From Pogona vitticeps (lineage: Eukaryota > Chordata > Lepidosauria > Squamata > Agamidae): DNA of 64,000 nucleotides. The notes below the pieces were generated by a model. The model saw only the letters and a list, made by a program, of their open reading frames with translations, was not told the origin of the DNA and ran no database searches. The translations under genes were made by a program, and so were the position numbers. Below, piece by piece: positions 1-11,229 of the stretch. The stretch spans positions 8,237,001 through 8,301,000 of the forward strand of contig NC_135793.1 of the NCBI RefSeq assembly GCF_051106095.1, read 5' to 3'. Position 1 is the first letter of the stretch. Every line of letters starts with the position of its first letter.

Positions 1-240
1 GTCTTATATTAATTTTTACTCCAAAAATGCATTAGGGCTTATTTGGATTTTTTTTTTCATGTACAACAATCTACATTTATTCAAATACAGTCATGTCCTC
101 CTCTTCTGGTTGCTGCACAATGGTGGAGGGTGGGGTTTCACTTAACTGAGGCTTATTTTGGGGGTAGGGCTTTATTACGAATACCCTGAAAAATTATACT
201 AGGGCTTATTTTCAGGTTAGGTCTTATTTCTGGGGAAACA
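1..240. repeat. Dispersed repeat cut by the left edge
   Basis: Repeated variants of gggcttatttt and aggtcttatttctgggg occur on a low-complexity background. This wording is typical of a miniature DNA element common in reptile genomes that begins with similar 'cttatttt' terminal repeats. The left end is outside the window, so family and length cannot be fixed. Confidence 0.4.
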
Positions 241-650
241 GGGCAGTACACTCCCATGCACAATCCCCAAAAGCTGGTATTGACAGGCCTTTGATACTGA
301 AATCAAAATAAAGAATCATGATTAACAACCTAACAGTTTAACCGATATCTGCAGGTATGTCCCAAAGACCAAATGGGTTTTGTGCATCAGAGAGGCAACT
401 TATTATATACAAGGTTGGGGTTAAATGTCTTGTATGCTTTCAGAGCCTAGAGAGGTTCCTTTTTGGCTTGGAGCTGCCTAAATACCCACTGGCCATGCTG
501 GTGAGGAGTTCCAAGAGCTGTAGACCCATGTTTTGCTTCTTGCAGAAGGGAAAGGACAACAGAAGGTAGGTTCAAGGGAGACATCAAAACCATAACTGTG
601 TACAAACAGAATCATAATGGATTGGCTTTAGACTGCTGGACAGCACCTAC

Positions 651-886
651 CTGACAAATATCTGCAGTCTTATAGAAAGTTTTTTTATCAATGGTTTTTA
701 AACTCTCAAGGATGCAGGGTAAGTCCACCAACTTGGCAGCTAATGGAACACGGTCAACTCGGACAATCCCATGCCGACCGTCGGCTGCAATGACAAGAAC
801 GACAGGGTAATTGGTGAATATCTTCCCAGTGAGTTTAAGGCTTCTAAGTTCAGGATTTGCTGCACTGTCCCAAGCCAATAAGATAT

Positions 887-926
<40 letters not shown>

Positions 927-2046
927 TTTATATGCCGCCCACTCTACCCAAAGGTCTCTGGGCGGCTTACAACAATTAAAATTCAATGGAATAAAATAAA
1001 ATGATTAAAATACAATTAAAATACAATTAAAATACAATTAAAATTGCCATCATTAAGACCCACAGTTAATGTTATTTCAATTAAAAGCCTTCTGGAACAG
1101 GAAGGTTTTGACCTGGCGCCGAAATATCATCAGTGTCGGCGCCAGGCGAATTTCAGTTGGGAGGGCGTTCCATAGTCTGGGGGCAGCTGCCGAGAAGGCC
1201 CTTTGTCTACAAGCCATCCCTCTTACCTCCTTGAGGGATGGCTCTTTCAAAAGGGCCCCCTGGCTAGATCTTAACAGCCGGGTAGGCTCATAATATACGT
1301 TCCGGATTAACCTTCGCTATGCTGAAGCATCGCTGAACGGGGCAGCAATTTCCATTGGAACGCATTAAACATTGTTTAATGCATTCCAAATAGGCCAAAT
1401 ACTCACCGTTCAGCGAAGCTTCAGGATGGCCGGCAGCCATTTTCGCGCCCTCGCCTCGCTTAACGAGGGTGCGAAAACGCTGCGCGCGGCCATTTTAGGC
1501 CATTTCCCGGCTTCCGGCGGCCATTTTGGCCGCCGAACAGCTGATCGGCGGGGGTCGTTTTGCGAAGATCGGTAAGCGAAACGCTTACCGGTCTTCGCAA
1601 AGCGAATTTTTCCCTATTGGAACAACGTTGTGCGATCGCATTAGCGATCCGAAAAAACGGATCGCTATGCGATTTAATCGTTATACGGTGCACTCGTTAA
1701 GCGAGGCACCACTGTAATAACAAAGACTCAGGCATTCAAACTAGAGAATCTTGTCTTCTTACCATGTAATTCAATGTTGAGCCTGTCCTTCAGGTTGACA
1801 CTTCCAGATTGAACTGCTCTCCGCACAATAGCAGCATATTCCTGAAGGGAAAAGGAGGATGGAGCAGGGAGAATGTGGGAAAAGGAGAGGCAAAGTCAGA
1901 CAACAGCGGTCATACGCACGCCTCCATAAGCCCACAAATGCTAACAACTTTATAGTTCATTGTTACAAAGGGATACTTACTGGAGGCAGTCGCAATACAA
2001 ACTGGCTCTCTAACTCATGGGGAATATCATCCTTGTTCTTGCTCAT
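651..2046 (-). CDS. TAF7: TAF7, TFIID subunit 7 (first three coding exons; gene runs off the left edge)
   Basis: TAF7 is a subunit of the general transcription factor TFIID that binds TAF1. Three coding exons are visible on the minus strand: 1981-2046 (start ATG at 2046, protein [15 protein letters not shown]...), 1763-1841 ([10 protein letters not shown]...IELH) and 651-784 ([13 protein letters not shown]...TADICQ). All boundaries are AG/GT and the reading phase is kept across them, giving the first 93 residues. This is the conserved N-terminal TAFII55 domain. The acidic middle and coiled-coil C-terminus must lie to the left of the window. From established knowledge, human TAF7 at 5q31 is an intronless retrocopy, while its X-linked relative TAF7L has introns and lies next to TIMM8A. 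This intron-bearing copy sits at the TAF7L position, so it is the ancestral locus and could equally be labelled TAF7L. Any 5' untranslated exon was not located; the CpG island at about 6.3-7.1 kb is the likely promoter. Confidence 0.93.
884..1280. repeat. (ATTT)n microsatellite followed by a GGCGGCTTACAA-headed repeat
   Basis: About 40 bases of ATTT repeats lead into a block starting gccgcccactctaccc, then ggcggcttacaac, an AATTAAAAT-rich stretch, and a GC-richer part with ggcgccg motifs. Diverged relatives with the same layout occur at about 16855-17120 and 56795-57060. It has no long open frame. It is probably the 3' part of a non-autonomous or LINE-type element of a squamate family I cannot name. 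It lies in the second intron between TAF7 coding exons. Confidence 0.5.
1281..1714. mobile_element. Tigger/pogo-like miniature element, left end decayed
   Basis: The right end gaggcaccactg is followed by TA and matches the terminal repeat of the element at 3534-3931. The interior shares modules with it (ggccattttggc, gcgatcgcattagcgat, cgcttaacgagg). The left terminal repeat is degraded. It sits in a TAF7 intron. Confidence 0.6.
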
Positions 2047-3533
2047 CTTTTGTTCTTGTGTGTACAGAAAACAAGAAAACATCAGACGTCATTACACAAC
2101 AATTTTGCAGTAGCTTCCCTTAACCTTTTGCTATCCAACCTGCTGCACGGCTAGGAATTGCAAAAAATAGCAGGACGCACAAAGACATGCTGCTCATAAG
2201 CACCTTATTTGAGGGAACTAGAACTTTAGCTATGTACGACAGAACATTCCAATCCTACAGCCAGAAATGCATTTGAAGGCATAAAAGAATAAAAGCTGTG
2301 ATAACAAAAGCAGCAATGCTTGCCCAAACAGTAAGTACATTCTCTCGCCCCCGCCCGTAGCTTATTCTGAGCAGCCATTTCCAACACAAGCCACAGGAAA
2401 ACTTTTCCAGCTTTGACGTAGGAAGAGACTTCACCTCGTGCAAGCCCTCCTCGTCTTCCCCCACCTGCATTTCGCAAAAGCCATCCGCAGCTCTTTCAAA
2501 TAAGGTGTGATCAGCAGCATAGAAAATCAGGTTTGCTCACAGATAGGAGCCATTACAAAGGAACAGAGGTACCACACAACAGAACATGACTATTGGAAGC
2601 ACATAGGGAATGCAGTCGCTGGAGCAGAGGGCTTATTATTATGGGAAACCATGTAAACTGGTTCTGATCGGGTGGCAAGAAAATCTGGCAATCCACCTTC
2701 ACCAAATTTGTGACGGACGGGCATTGTTCAACCAGTAAAAGAGAACAACTGGCTGTATCTATTCTGTCTCCTGTCAAGGCAGATCATGTTTTAGGCCCTG
2801 TCCCTCCTCGCCCTCTACCCCAAGGGTTTGTCATTCCCTTTTGAATATTTTCAGAAAGGCAGGAATAATCTTTGCACTTAAATCAGCATATTCCTTCTTC
2901 TAGAAAGAGCTACAGAACCCAGCACCAGAGAGAAAAAGAAACAAAGGTATTACTTGTAGATGCCATCATTCCTCTTCTTGCTTCACGCAAACGTTTACAA
3001 AAACTTGTACCATTCAAAAAAACTAAACATAAATGCAGAAAGAAAAACAGTTAAAAAAAAAGACTGACCATAGATCTAGCATTCCTTGCTACTCAAAGGA
3101 TACTAAACAGAGCAAACTGCTCTTTCTCTGTTCCCCAAAACAAGATAATGACTCTATAACTGGGTGTCTTAAAATCAATAATTTTAATAAAAAAATGGAT
3201 TTTTTAAAATTTAAATCAAATTTATTTTAATGAAATGCTTTTGGGGGAACAAGCTATCTAAAGATAGTTGCATTATAGTTCAAAGGTTATTCAGCATGAA
3301 ATAGAACTTAGTTATGTAGCATGAAGCTGTATATTCATGCAATATTTATATTTATGGTAAACTAATTCAATTAATCCAAGTTATCCAAGCTGAGATAACA
3401 TGCACTTTTTCCCCCACAGTAAAAATGGTATAAAATGAACAAAGCTCAGGAAAAGACCTTAATCCCGTTGTTGTTCTACAAATCTATGTACAATGAACAC
3501 ACTGATGTTGAAGCAAATACAAGAATATGTATA

Positions 3534-3931
3534 CAGTGGTGCCTCGCTTAGCGATGTTAATCCGTGCAGCAAAAATCACTGCAAAGCGATAACATCGCTA
3601 AGCGATTTTAAAAAGCCCATAGGAACACATTAAAACGCATTTAATGTGTTCCTATGGGCTTGAAAACTAACCTCATGTGAAAATCCTCCATTGCGGTGGC
3701 CATTTTCAGTGCCTCTAAAGCGAGACAAAACAGTGGGCAGCCATTTTTTCCCCAGCAGCCATTTTGGAACCGCCAATCAGCTGGCCGAAAATGGGGGCTT
3801 TGCAATGATCGCTTCCCTGCAATCATCGCAAAGCGAATTTTCCCCATAGGAAACATCGCTAAGCGATCGCTTTTGCGATCGCAAAGCGATTTCGTCGCTC
3901 AACGGAGCGATCGCTAAGCGAGGCACCACTG
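3534..3931. mobile_element. Tigger/pogo-like MITE with TA target duplication
   Basis: It has terminal inverted repeats cagtggtgcctcgcttagcg and cgctaagcgaggcaccactg, each flanked by TA as expected for the Tc1/mariner-pogo superfamily. The interior is non-coding and holds further inverted repeats, including a hairpin around 3617-3660. It lies upstream of the TAF7 start codon. Confidence 0.8.
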
Positions 3932-4149
3932 TACTATATATTATTGTTTTTGTTAAATAAAACAATTTAACTAGTTCTTCAAATATTTATTTATTTAATT
4001 TATATGAGTGATTAACCATTCAACTTAAATCTGTTCTGAGATAGCTGTGTTACTAATCTGACAGGTTATTACTTTAAATATGAAATAATTATCTGGTTGC
4101 AAATATTAAAGATTATAACTAACAGCAAGAATGAGCCTTTACTATATAT

Positions 4150-4250
4150 TTAAAAAATCATGATTTAAATGAAGTCTTACTGACTAGTGATTTAAATCAT
4201 GATTTAAATCTTTATTTATATTGATTTAAATCAAATCCACCGTGCTCTAT
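4150..4250. repeat. Fold-back AT-rich repeat built of tgatttaaatca units
   Basis: A run of self-complementary tgatttaaatca-type units ends in aaatcaaatccacc. A related stretch lies at 3165-3230. Together they may be the two ends of one DNA element that later received the Tigger-like insertion at 3534-3931. The family is not resolved. Confidence 0.35.
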
Positions 4251-5449
4251 AACAAGCAATATCTGTCTAGATCGGGTAAAAGAGTTCCCTACAAATCAGA
4301 TGAACCTCAGCTATTTTACTAGTTGTCAATATGAAAATTACATCTAGTAATTGAAAACACAAGGTGCTACAAAGCCCTAAACAGTTTGAAGTCAGGATAT
4401 CCGAAGAACAGTAGGACCCATATCTGCAGGATCGGTATCCACAAACCCAGTTATCCACTTCTACCATACTTCACTCCTAGTTACAGATTCCCCCATGATG
4501 GACCCTCTGTTCAAAATTGGGGGGGGGGAGAGATCTGATGCTGAGCAGCAGCTGGAGTCCAACTGCAGACTGGAATACTCAAATTCACTCAGCCCACTCC
4601 CTCACCTATATGGAGGAGATAATAAAGCTGTCTTTCTTTCCACGCTTCTTGTAAAGATTACAGCAAGACAACCTACCTCACAGGTTTATTCCAGGGGTGC
4701 AGACGGAGGACCAGAGGTATGTACAGTGCACTGAGCTCTTCAGAAGAAACGCAAGGCATAAACACAACAAACAACAATGTAAATATGTGACATGCTGTGA
4801 ACAATCCATTTTCTATTTTTTGCAATATTAATACTCATCACTATTTAATATAGTTCTAGTATTGCTGCCTCTTTGACAATACTCTACCTTTTGTGGCTAA
4901 TTTTTAAAATGCATAGAAGTTAGCCTTTATAAGGTGGCACATCTTTTTTTTAAACTTTTTCTTTGCTTTTGTATTGTTCGTTACTCATTACACTTACTAA
5001 CTGCACCCTGGTGCCTGCCAGGAATAGTACAACGAGGCCCCTCTACAAACTGTGCAAGTAGATCTCAGAGAATTCAGGGGGAAAAAGAGGGGGCTGAGTT
5101 AAAAATCTCTCATCACTTCTTAGGAATCAGATTTTTTTTTAAAAAAAAAAAACTACCTTGCAATTATACATATTATAAATGTTACAAATTAGAACCCATG
5201 TAATTAAATTTTTAAAAATTAACCTTGCTACCTCATTTCAAAAAATTATCAAAAAAATACGTTGCAACCCCCTCCCAGTATATGACATAATTACATGATA
5301 GTAATGGATAAATAAATAAACGGGTAAACCAGAAGGAACTACATCACGAAATGATTGTAATGTTGCACAAGAAATGTAACATATATATTGTGATAATGTA
5401 ATGACTTATCACAATTGCCTGCTTTAAAGCTTGTTGACCCAACTGTGCC

Positions 5450-5640
5450 TTCTGGGAAAAGAGCCAGTCTGGGTAGCTTTGGGCAAGCTGCAGAATCCCA
5501 GGCCACTGATAAACCACTAGAAAACTCTTAAGAAAGGCTGCCCTCAGTATGTCTGAATAACTCTGAGTATTTTACTGTCGCCAAAACCGTGACACAGTAT
5601 CGACTTGATAGCATACAATTATTATTATTTATATTATAAC
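5450..5640 (+). mobile_element. Degenerate tRNA-derived SINE
   Basis: The order of blocks (agagccagtctgggtagc, tgggcaagctgca, aaaccact, cttgatagca, then an ATT tail) matches the clearer SINE copies at 30236-30478 and 60880-61075, but with many changes. Confidence 0.45.
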
Positions 5641-6269
5641 TGACACTGTATTTCTGTGGGTTTTTTTTACAAACCACTTTGAGCACAGTGCCCTCCTGAA
5701 AATGCAGCATACAAATAAAATCAGTAAGAAGAGCAACAATAATAAGGAGGGAGGCATTTCTTCAGCATTTGGGTCAAGGAAGAGGATGAAAAGGTTCATT
5801 TTAATTAGACATGAGGATGAATTTTTTAAAAAAAACTAATTGTGATGTTCCTAAGAAACGGTTGATTTGTCCACTATTGGTATTTTGTCAGTTCCAGAGA
5901 TCCTGGGAGGTCTCCATCCCCATAGGCAGAGAGGGAAGCCTAGGTGGCCAGAACAGCGGCGGGGCAGAGACCCAACGAACTGACTGGTGGTTCGTCGCAA
6001 AAACCCCGTGGGAATCTGTGGTTCGTCAACCTTGAAGGAACCAAGACGAGCCTTTTGGGGGCAGTTCGAGCCCATCTCCAAATTTAATTCATTCCAACCA
6101 GGAATATTTGAGCCATTTTGCAACACAAAAGGGGGAAGCTGCTCCCTGGACCTTCTTTGGGGGGGGGGGGTCCTCTCTTGGAAAGGCCAAACAAATGCAA
6201 GAGCGGGCGGGACCTTTTTGAGAGGGCTAAATAAAAAAATAAATATATAAGCAACAGGCACGCTTGGGC

Positions 6270-7130
6270 GGAATGAAGCGAAAGGCCGCTTTGTCCCGGG
6301 GAGGGGGGGTGCAAGGCGAGGAAGACGCCTTGGGGTGACCGGGGGGGTGCTCTCTAGGGGCTCGCTTGGATTGAGGGGGTGGCGGGGAGAGGAGGGCAGG
6401 ACCTGAACTCGGGGCAGGGGGGGAAGACCCAAGCGGCGGGGGGGGAGAAGAGAGGCCTGGAGGCGAGGTGTGGGGAAGCTCTGAGGGGGGGCAGGGACCC
6501 CTTGTGCTGGTCCAGCCCCACCTCAACACCCACACACCCACACCCTTTATCGAGGCCTAACTGGGCCTGCCCGCCCGGCCCTTTCCCGGCCCTCGGGTGA
6601 CTCACCGGCCGCCGCGCCGGCCGCTCCCCGCCGGCCCGCTTCGTCACTCTCAGCCTCCGACGCTGCGGAACGGGTGGAGGAAGCCCGTCCCGTGAGAGGA
6701 GGGCGTCCAGGCAGCCGCCCGCAGGACAAGGACAGGTAGCGGCGGCCCCGGCCGTCCCCGTCTCCCGGGCGCCTGAGGGGGCGGCGGGCCTACCCTCCTT
6801 CCCTCCCTCCCTTCCCTCCCTCCCTTCCCTCCTCTTGGTTGGAGGGGCGGCGGCTCTTCCCACGCACGCCCTTCGGAAAGGGACCCTGAAGGGGGAAAAC
6901 TCTCTCTCCCTCCCTCCCCTTTTGGCCATTGGCATTAAGAGAGCCCCCCCTCGGTTCCCTACCCGCGCCCCCCAAATGGGGTTGGAGGGCCGGCGGGCGG
7001 GCGGGCGAACACCTCCGGGCATCTGGGGCGAAGGGCCGCCGCCGCCGAAGCAGCAGCAAAAGCACAGGGAGAAAGAGGGTTCCCCCCCCCAAGCCGGATC
7101 CCCTCCACCCAGTTTGAAACGGAGCTTTTA
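6270..7130. promoter_or_regulatory. CpG island, probable bidirectional promoter of TAF7 (left) and the NIPA2-like gene (right)
   Basis: A block of very high GC content with many CG dinucleotides and poly-G/poly-C and CCCT runs sits between two divergent genes: TAF7 ATG at 2046 and NIPA2-like ATG at 7712. Both genes have an acceptor just before or near their start codon region, implying upstream noncoding first exons. The long open frames seen on both strands here are GC-driven and show no family motifs. The exact start sites cannot be read from sequence. Confidence 0.6.
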
Positions 7131-7711
7131 AAAGTGATTTGCATTTCAGAACCCATCGTCGATGCCACTTTTGCCGTCAAACAACCAAGGCTTCGTTAGA
7201 CTAAAAGTGCCGCGATGGTGTTTAGCTATTTGCATAGGAAGAGACATATAATTTGTATTAATTTAGAAGGCATTGGGGGGCTCAGTCACTTCTCCGAGGG
7301 CTGAGAAGGTCGATGGTACAGCGCTGAAAGAACTTTATTAAAAGGCTTTTGGAGGAGATAGTCCCCTTGGAGCCTGTAAAGGTGATGGACCAAATATTCT
7401 TCCTTCCCTTCTCTTGTCAGAAATAGTTGGGGGGGGGGCATTGCTGGGTAACAAAATGGGCCAAAAGTGTGTGTGTGGGATGCTTTATATGTCTCTAGGA
7501 AATGGCATGGACCTCCATATTACAATTGCTAAGACCTACTTCCAAACTAGTCTAGGAAGGCATGCAAAGGTGTACCATTTTCCGCAGTTGTTTATACCAA
7601 GCCATGTTTAAGATCGGCCTGCCAAGGTTGCATCATAATTGCTAAGCGGCTCTTTGGGAACAGATCTCTAAATGTCTGTGCAATCCTCTCTCCAAATTCT
7701 AGGTGAAAGTG

Positions 7712-10700
7712 ATGGAGGACCCAACGGGACGTTCAGACTTCTATATTGGATTGGGTTTGGCGCTCAGCTCCAGCTTGTTCATCGGAGGAAGTTTTATCCT
7801 GAAAAAGAAGGGGCTTCTCAGGTTGAATAGCAGAGGTGGTATCAGAGCAGGTACTGGCAGAAAATCCTGGACCATTTAAGAAACCTCGATGTCTGGGCGT
7901 TGGATATATTTGGTGAGGCTAGGTTTTGGGGTCAGCTGAACCTTACCTTTGGCTTTTCTTGCTGTTTTCTTCCCAGGGCTCGGTGGCCATGCCTACCTGA
8001 GGGAATGGCTGTGGTGGGGAGGCCTGTTGTCTAGTAAGTATACTTCCATGTAAGCTTTGACAGCTCTTCCTACACCTAGCCAATTGTATGCATTTTTCAT
8101 CCCTGAAAGTTCCCAGGCCTTCAGTGATCTGTCAATGAAAGCTCACATTCAAATCTAGCCGTTAGTCTTTAAGGCACCACAATTTTTTTTTTTACTTTTA
8201 CTCTTTATTTTACTTTTGTTTTTGGCATGATATGTTACCATGAACTAACAAGGCTGCCCCTTTTAAAACCCTATCTTAGCCTTCAGTAGTTCCAGTTTCT
8301 TGATGAAGGGGAATTTCCCTTCTCATGCAACAACCAAGCAAAGAGGCTTGCAGGGAGGAAGGTGACTGCCCTGCCCAGCTGAGTCACTGGTGGTGGCAAA
8401 CTGGTTAGATGAGGCCTCCTTCAGTCTCGAGAGATAGTGTAACATGCACCAAATAGAGGACTTGGAACAGTGTGGCTGAGAAGGCCAATTCGAGAGTGAC
8501 ACTCCCTTCCACATTGAAGACAAATACAATCTGTCTCCTGTCCATCTCCCTGGTTTGGCTGGTTTTGGGTCTGCCTCTTTGCCTCGGCCTGCTGGACAAG
8601 GGTCTCTTCAAATTGGGAGAGGCCACGATGCACCGCCTGCCTCCAGGCTTAACGCTCAGAGGTCAGGGTTTCCCATTTGTTGAGATCCATTCCTAGGGCC
8701 TTCAGATCCCGCTGGCAGATGTCCTTGTATTGCAGCTGTGGTCTCCCTCTCTGGGGCGATTTCCCTGCACTAATTCTCCATGCAGGAGAATGGCAAACTG
8801 ACAGCCTGAAAAAAAAGGGGAGGATGAATGTTCCCAGCTGAACCATCCTGTCTTGCTGGCCACCAGGTTTGTACCCACCAAAGGAGGAGAGGTCAGAATT
8901 TGCCCTGTTTTAACGCTTTTCCATTTCTGGTGGCTTCTTTCTTGCAGTGGGAATTGGAGAAGCTGCCAACTTTGCAGCCTATGTTTTTGCCCCAGCAACG
9001 CTAGTCACTCCTTTGGGGGCTTTGAGTGTTTTAGTCAGGTAAGCAAACTATGATGTCCTACTTTGTATATATTTCTGAGCATCCCCTCCCCCCAAAAAAG
9101 CCAGTTTCTGATGTGCCTTGAACTTTGCGTTTTCCCCCCTCTAGTGCAGTGTTAGCCTCATACTTCCTGAATGAGCACCTCAATCTCCATGGGAAGATAG
9201 GCTGTCTCCTGAGTATCTTGGGTTCCACTGTGATGGTGATCCATGCACCACAGGAAGAAGAGGTCGCCAGTCTGGAGTCAATGGCAGAGAAACTGAAAGA
9301 TCCAGGTACTAAATCTGCCTCTTATTTTTCAGATTGTAAACATATTAATCTTAATTGATTAGATAGGCGGGATAGAAATCAAATAAATAAATAAATAAAT
9401 AAATAAATATTAGGTTTGGGAAGAAAAACCTAACTGGACTGAAAAAACAGAAATCTAACGTTCTTTTGATTTCATTTAAGAGAATGAAATCACTTGTCAC
9501 CCTATAAGTAGTTATCCATCAATGAAAATGCATGATAGCATCTTTTCACCCCATCATGCTTTCTCTTACCACTGCTGAAGGTTATCCACATTTATGGCAC
9601 GTTTATTTGAATTTGTATCACAGCAATGACTTTTAAATCACGTGTGCTGAAAAATTTATACTGTTTTTTGCCAAACTCAGTATAAGAGTGTATATCTTAC
9701 ACAGTAACTTCTTTATGTCTGATTCTGTGAGCCACTCTCCCAGCTTAGCAATGTGGAAACACAAGATATTAGAAAGACTCTGTCTCCCAGTCTATTTGCC
9801 CAAACAGAGTTTACTAATTATGCCCAGCTTGTGTTATTGGTAATCCAAAAGAGTAGTTTGTAGCCTTTGGCCCTGCAAACATTTCAGAGGTTAAAAAATC
9901 TCTAAACACTGGCAACTGAACTAAATATTGACAGCCCCAGTTCTATAAATCCAAAAACGTGTTCAGCTCATATGTTTCTCCTTGAGCAACATTATCAAAA
10001 CCGGCTCTGTATCATAAATAGCACTGTCCACAGGTGAGGCTGGTGGAGGGATCCCTTTGAATGCTTCTTTGCCAGGGATGAATGAGTCGGCTGCGCCAAT
10101 GCTGCATCTGAAAACTACCAGCCTTAGACAAGTTTTTACCCTGTTTTGATCATCTGGCCCTGGTCTTGATGACCGTAGTCAGAAAAAGGAAATCAAGCAC
10201 AGAGGCAAATGCAAAGATCTTATAGCATTCCAGAGCCTTTCTACAGATCACTGAATGGAACTTAAAGAGACTGTCAGTGAACATAGTTTGGGAATTCCTG
10301 ATGTTAACAGAATGAAACACCAGCGGTTTGTTTAAGTGCTTTCAAGCTGTTCCCAGTTTATGCCAGTCCTATCAGAGTTTTCATGGTGAGAAAGTGCTAA
10401 GGAGTGATTTTACCAACACCCCACCCCAGTGAATTTCCATGGGCAAGTATTCGATTTGAACTCCGATGTCCTGAGTCCACGTTTGAAATTCTGCTCACCA
10501 CACCGCATTGACTCTCGACAGCGCTGGCTAAACAGTGTTAAAATCAGCCATGTCTAAAATGCTTTGATGTCCTTCTCCATTTTCCTCCCAGGATTCATAG
10601 TGTTTGCCGTATGTATGCTGATGAGCGTCATCCTTCTCATCTTTGTGGCTGGACCTCGCTATGGGCAGAGCAATGTCCTGGTGTACGTTCTGGTCTGCTC

Positions 10701-11229
10701 AGCCATCGGTTCACTCTCCGTCTCCTGCGTCAAAGGCTTGGGCATTGCCCTGAAAGAGCTGTTTGCTGGGAAACCTGTTTGGAAAGAACCCTTGGGCTGG
10801 ATGCTTTTGGTCGGCCTTGTGATTTGCATCAGCATCCAGATTAACTACCTCAACAAGGCCTTGGATATCTTCAATACCTCTCTGGTCACACCCATCTATT
10901 ATGTCCTCTTCACCACAGCTGTTATAACATGCTCTGCCATTCTGTTCAAGGAGTGGCAGCACCTGGTCTTAATGAACATCATCGGCACCCTAAGTGGTTT
11001 TCTCACAATAGTTCTTGGCATCTTCCTCTTGCATGCTTTCAAAGACGTCCCTTTTACGGCGGACTTGCTGCCTGTCTTCCTGAAGCACGAGCGAACAAAT
11101 GCGCACACCGCTTCTTGGAGAAAAAGGGACAGGCACCCATCCTGTCTCCACGAACCCCTTTTGGACTCAGAGCATGTCCTCAAAGAGAGAACGGAGAAAG
11201 GGGAGGAACAGAATGGCCAAAGCGTATGA
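7712..11229 (+). CDS. NIPA2-like magnesium transporter, complete, five coding exons
   Basis: NIPA proteins are multi-pass membrane Mg2+ transporters of the plasma membrane and early endosomes. Coding exons are 7712-7850, 7977-8033, 8948-9038, 9145-9305 and 10592-11229, giving 361 residues (human NIPA2 has 360). All junctions are GT-AG and in phase. Motifs seen in order: [18 protein letters not shown] and KKKGLLRL near the N-terminus, [72 protein letters not shown], and [20 protein letters not shown]. These are the hallmarks of the family, with about nine hydrophobic segments. The acidic tail is specific to this gene. The ATG follows an acceptor ending at 7702, so a 5' noncoding exon lies upstream, probably in the CpG island. 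It is closest to NIPA2, but human NIPA2 sits elsewhere (15q11), so this is a separate paralogue; I therefore give no symbol. It is convergent with TIMM8A. Confidence 0.93.
8405..8790 (-). mobile_element. LINE ORF2 C-terminal fragment in a NIPA2-like intron
   Basis: Translating the minus strand gives a typical non-LTR retrotransposon tail: [50 protein letters not shown], and a zinc-finger-like [18 protein letters not shown]. These are spread over more than one frame, so the copy is dead. Such tails are seen in Jockey-superfamily LINEs (CR1/L2 group). It lies in the intron between 8033 and 8948 and is antisense to the gene. Confidence 0.7.
9384..9412. repeat. (AAAT)n microsatellite
   Basis: About seven AAAT units lie in the intron between the fourth and fifth coding exons of the NIPA2-like gene. 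Confidence 0.8.
10325..10525 (-). mobile_element. tRNA-derived SINE, minus orientation
   Basis: The plus strand reads cttcaagctgttcccagtttatgcc, a middle part with tatcagagttttcatgg, then ggcaagtattcgatttgaac (an inverted B box) and a right end resembling the tRNA head. The layout is that of a reptile tRNA-SINE in reverse. It lies just before the last exon of the NIPA2-like gene. Confidence 0.5.

Noticed and set aside
6354-7131. Several overlapping open frames of 70-220 residues on both strands
   Set aside because: They are Pro/Arg/Gly-rich frames in a CpG island with few stop codons by composition; no domain motif and no start context.
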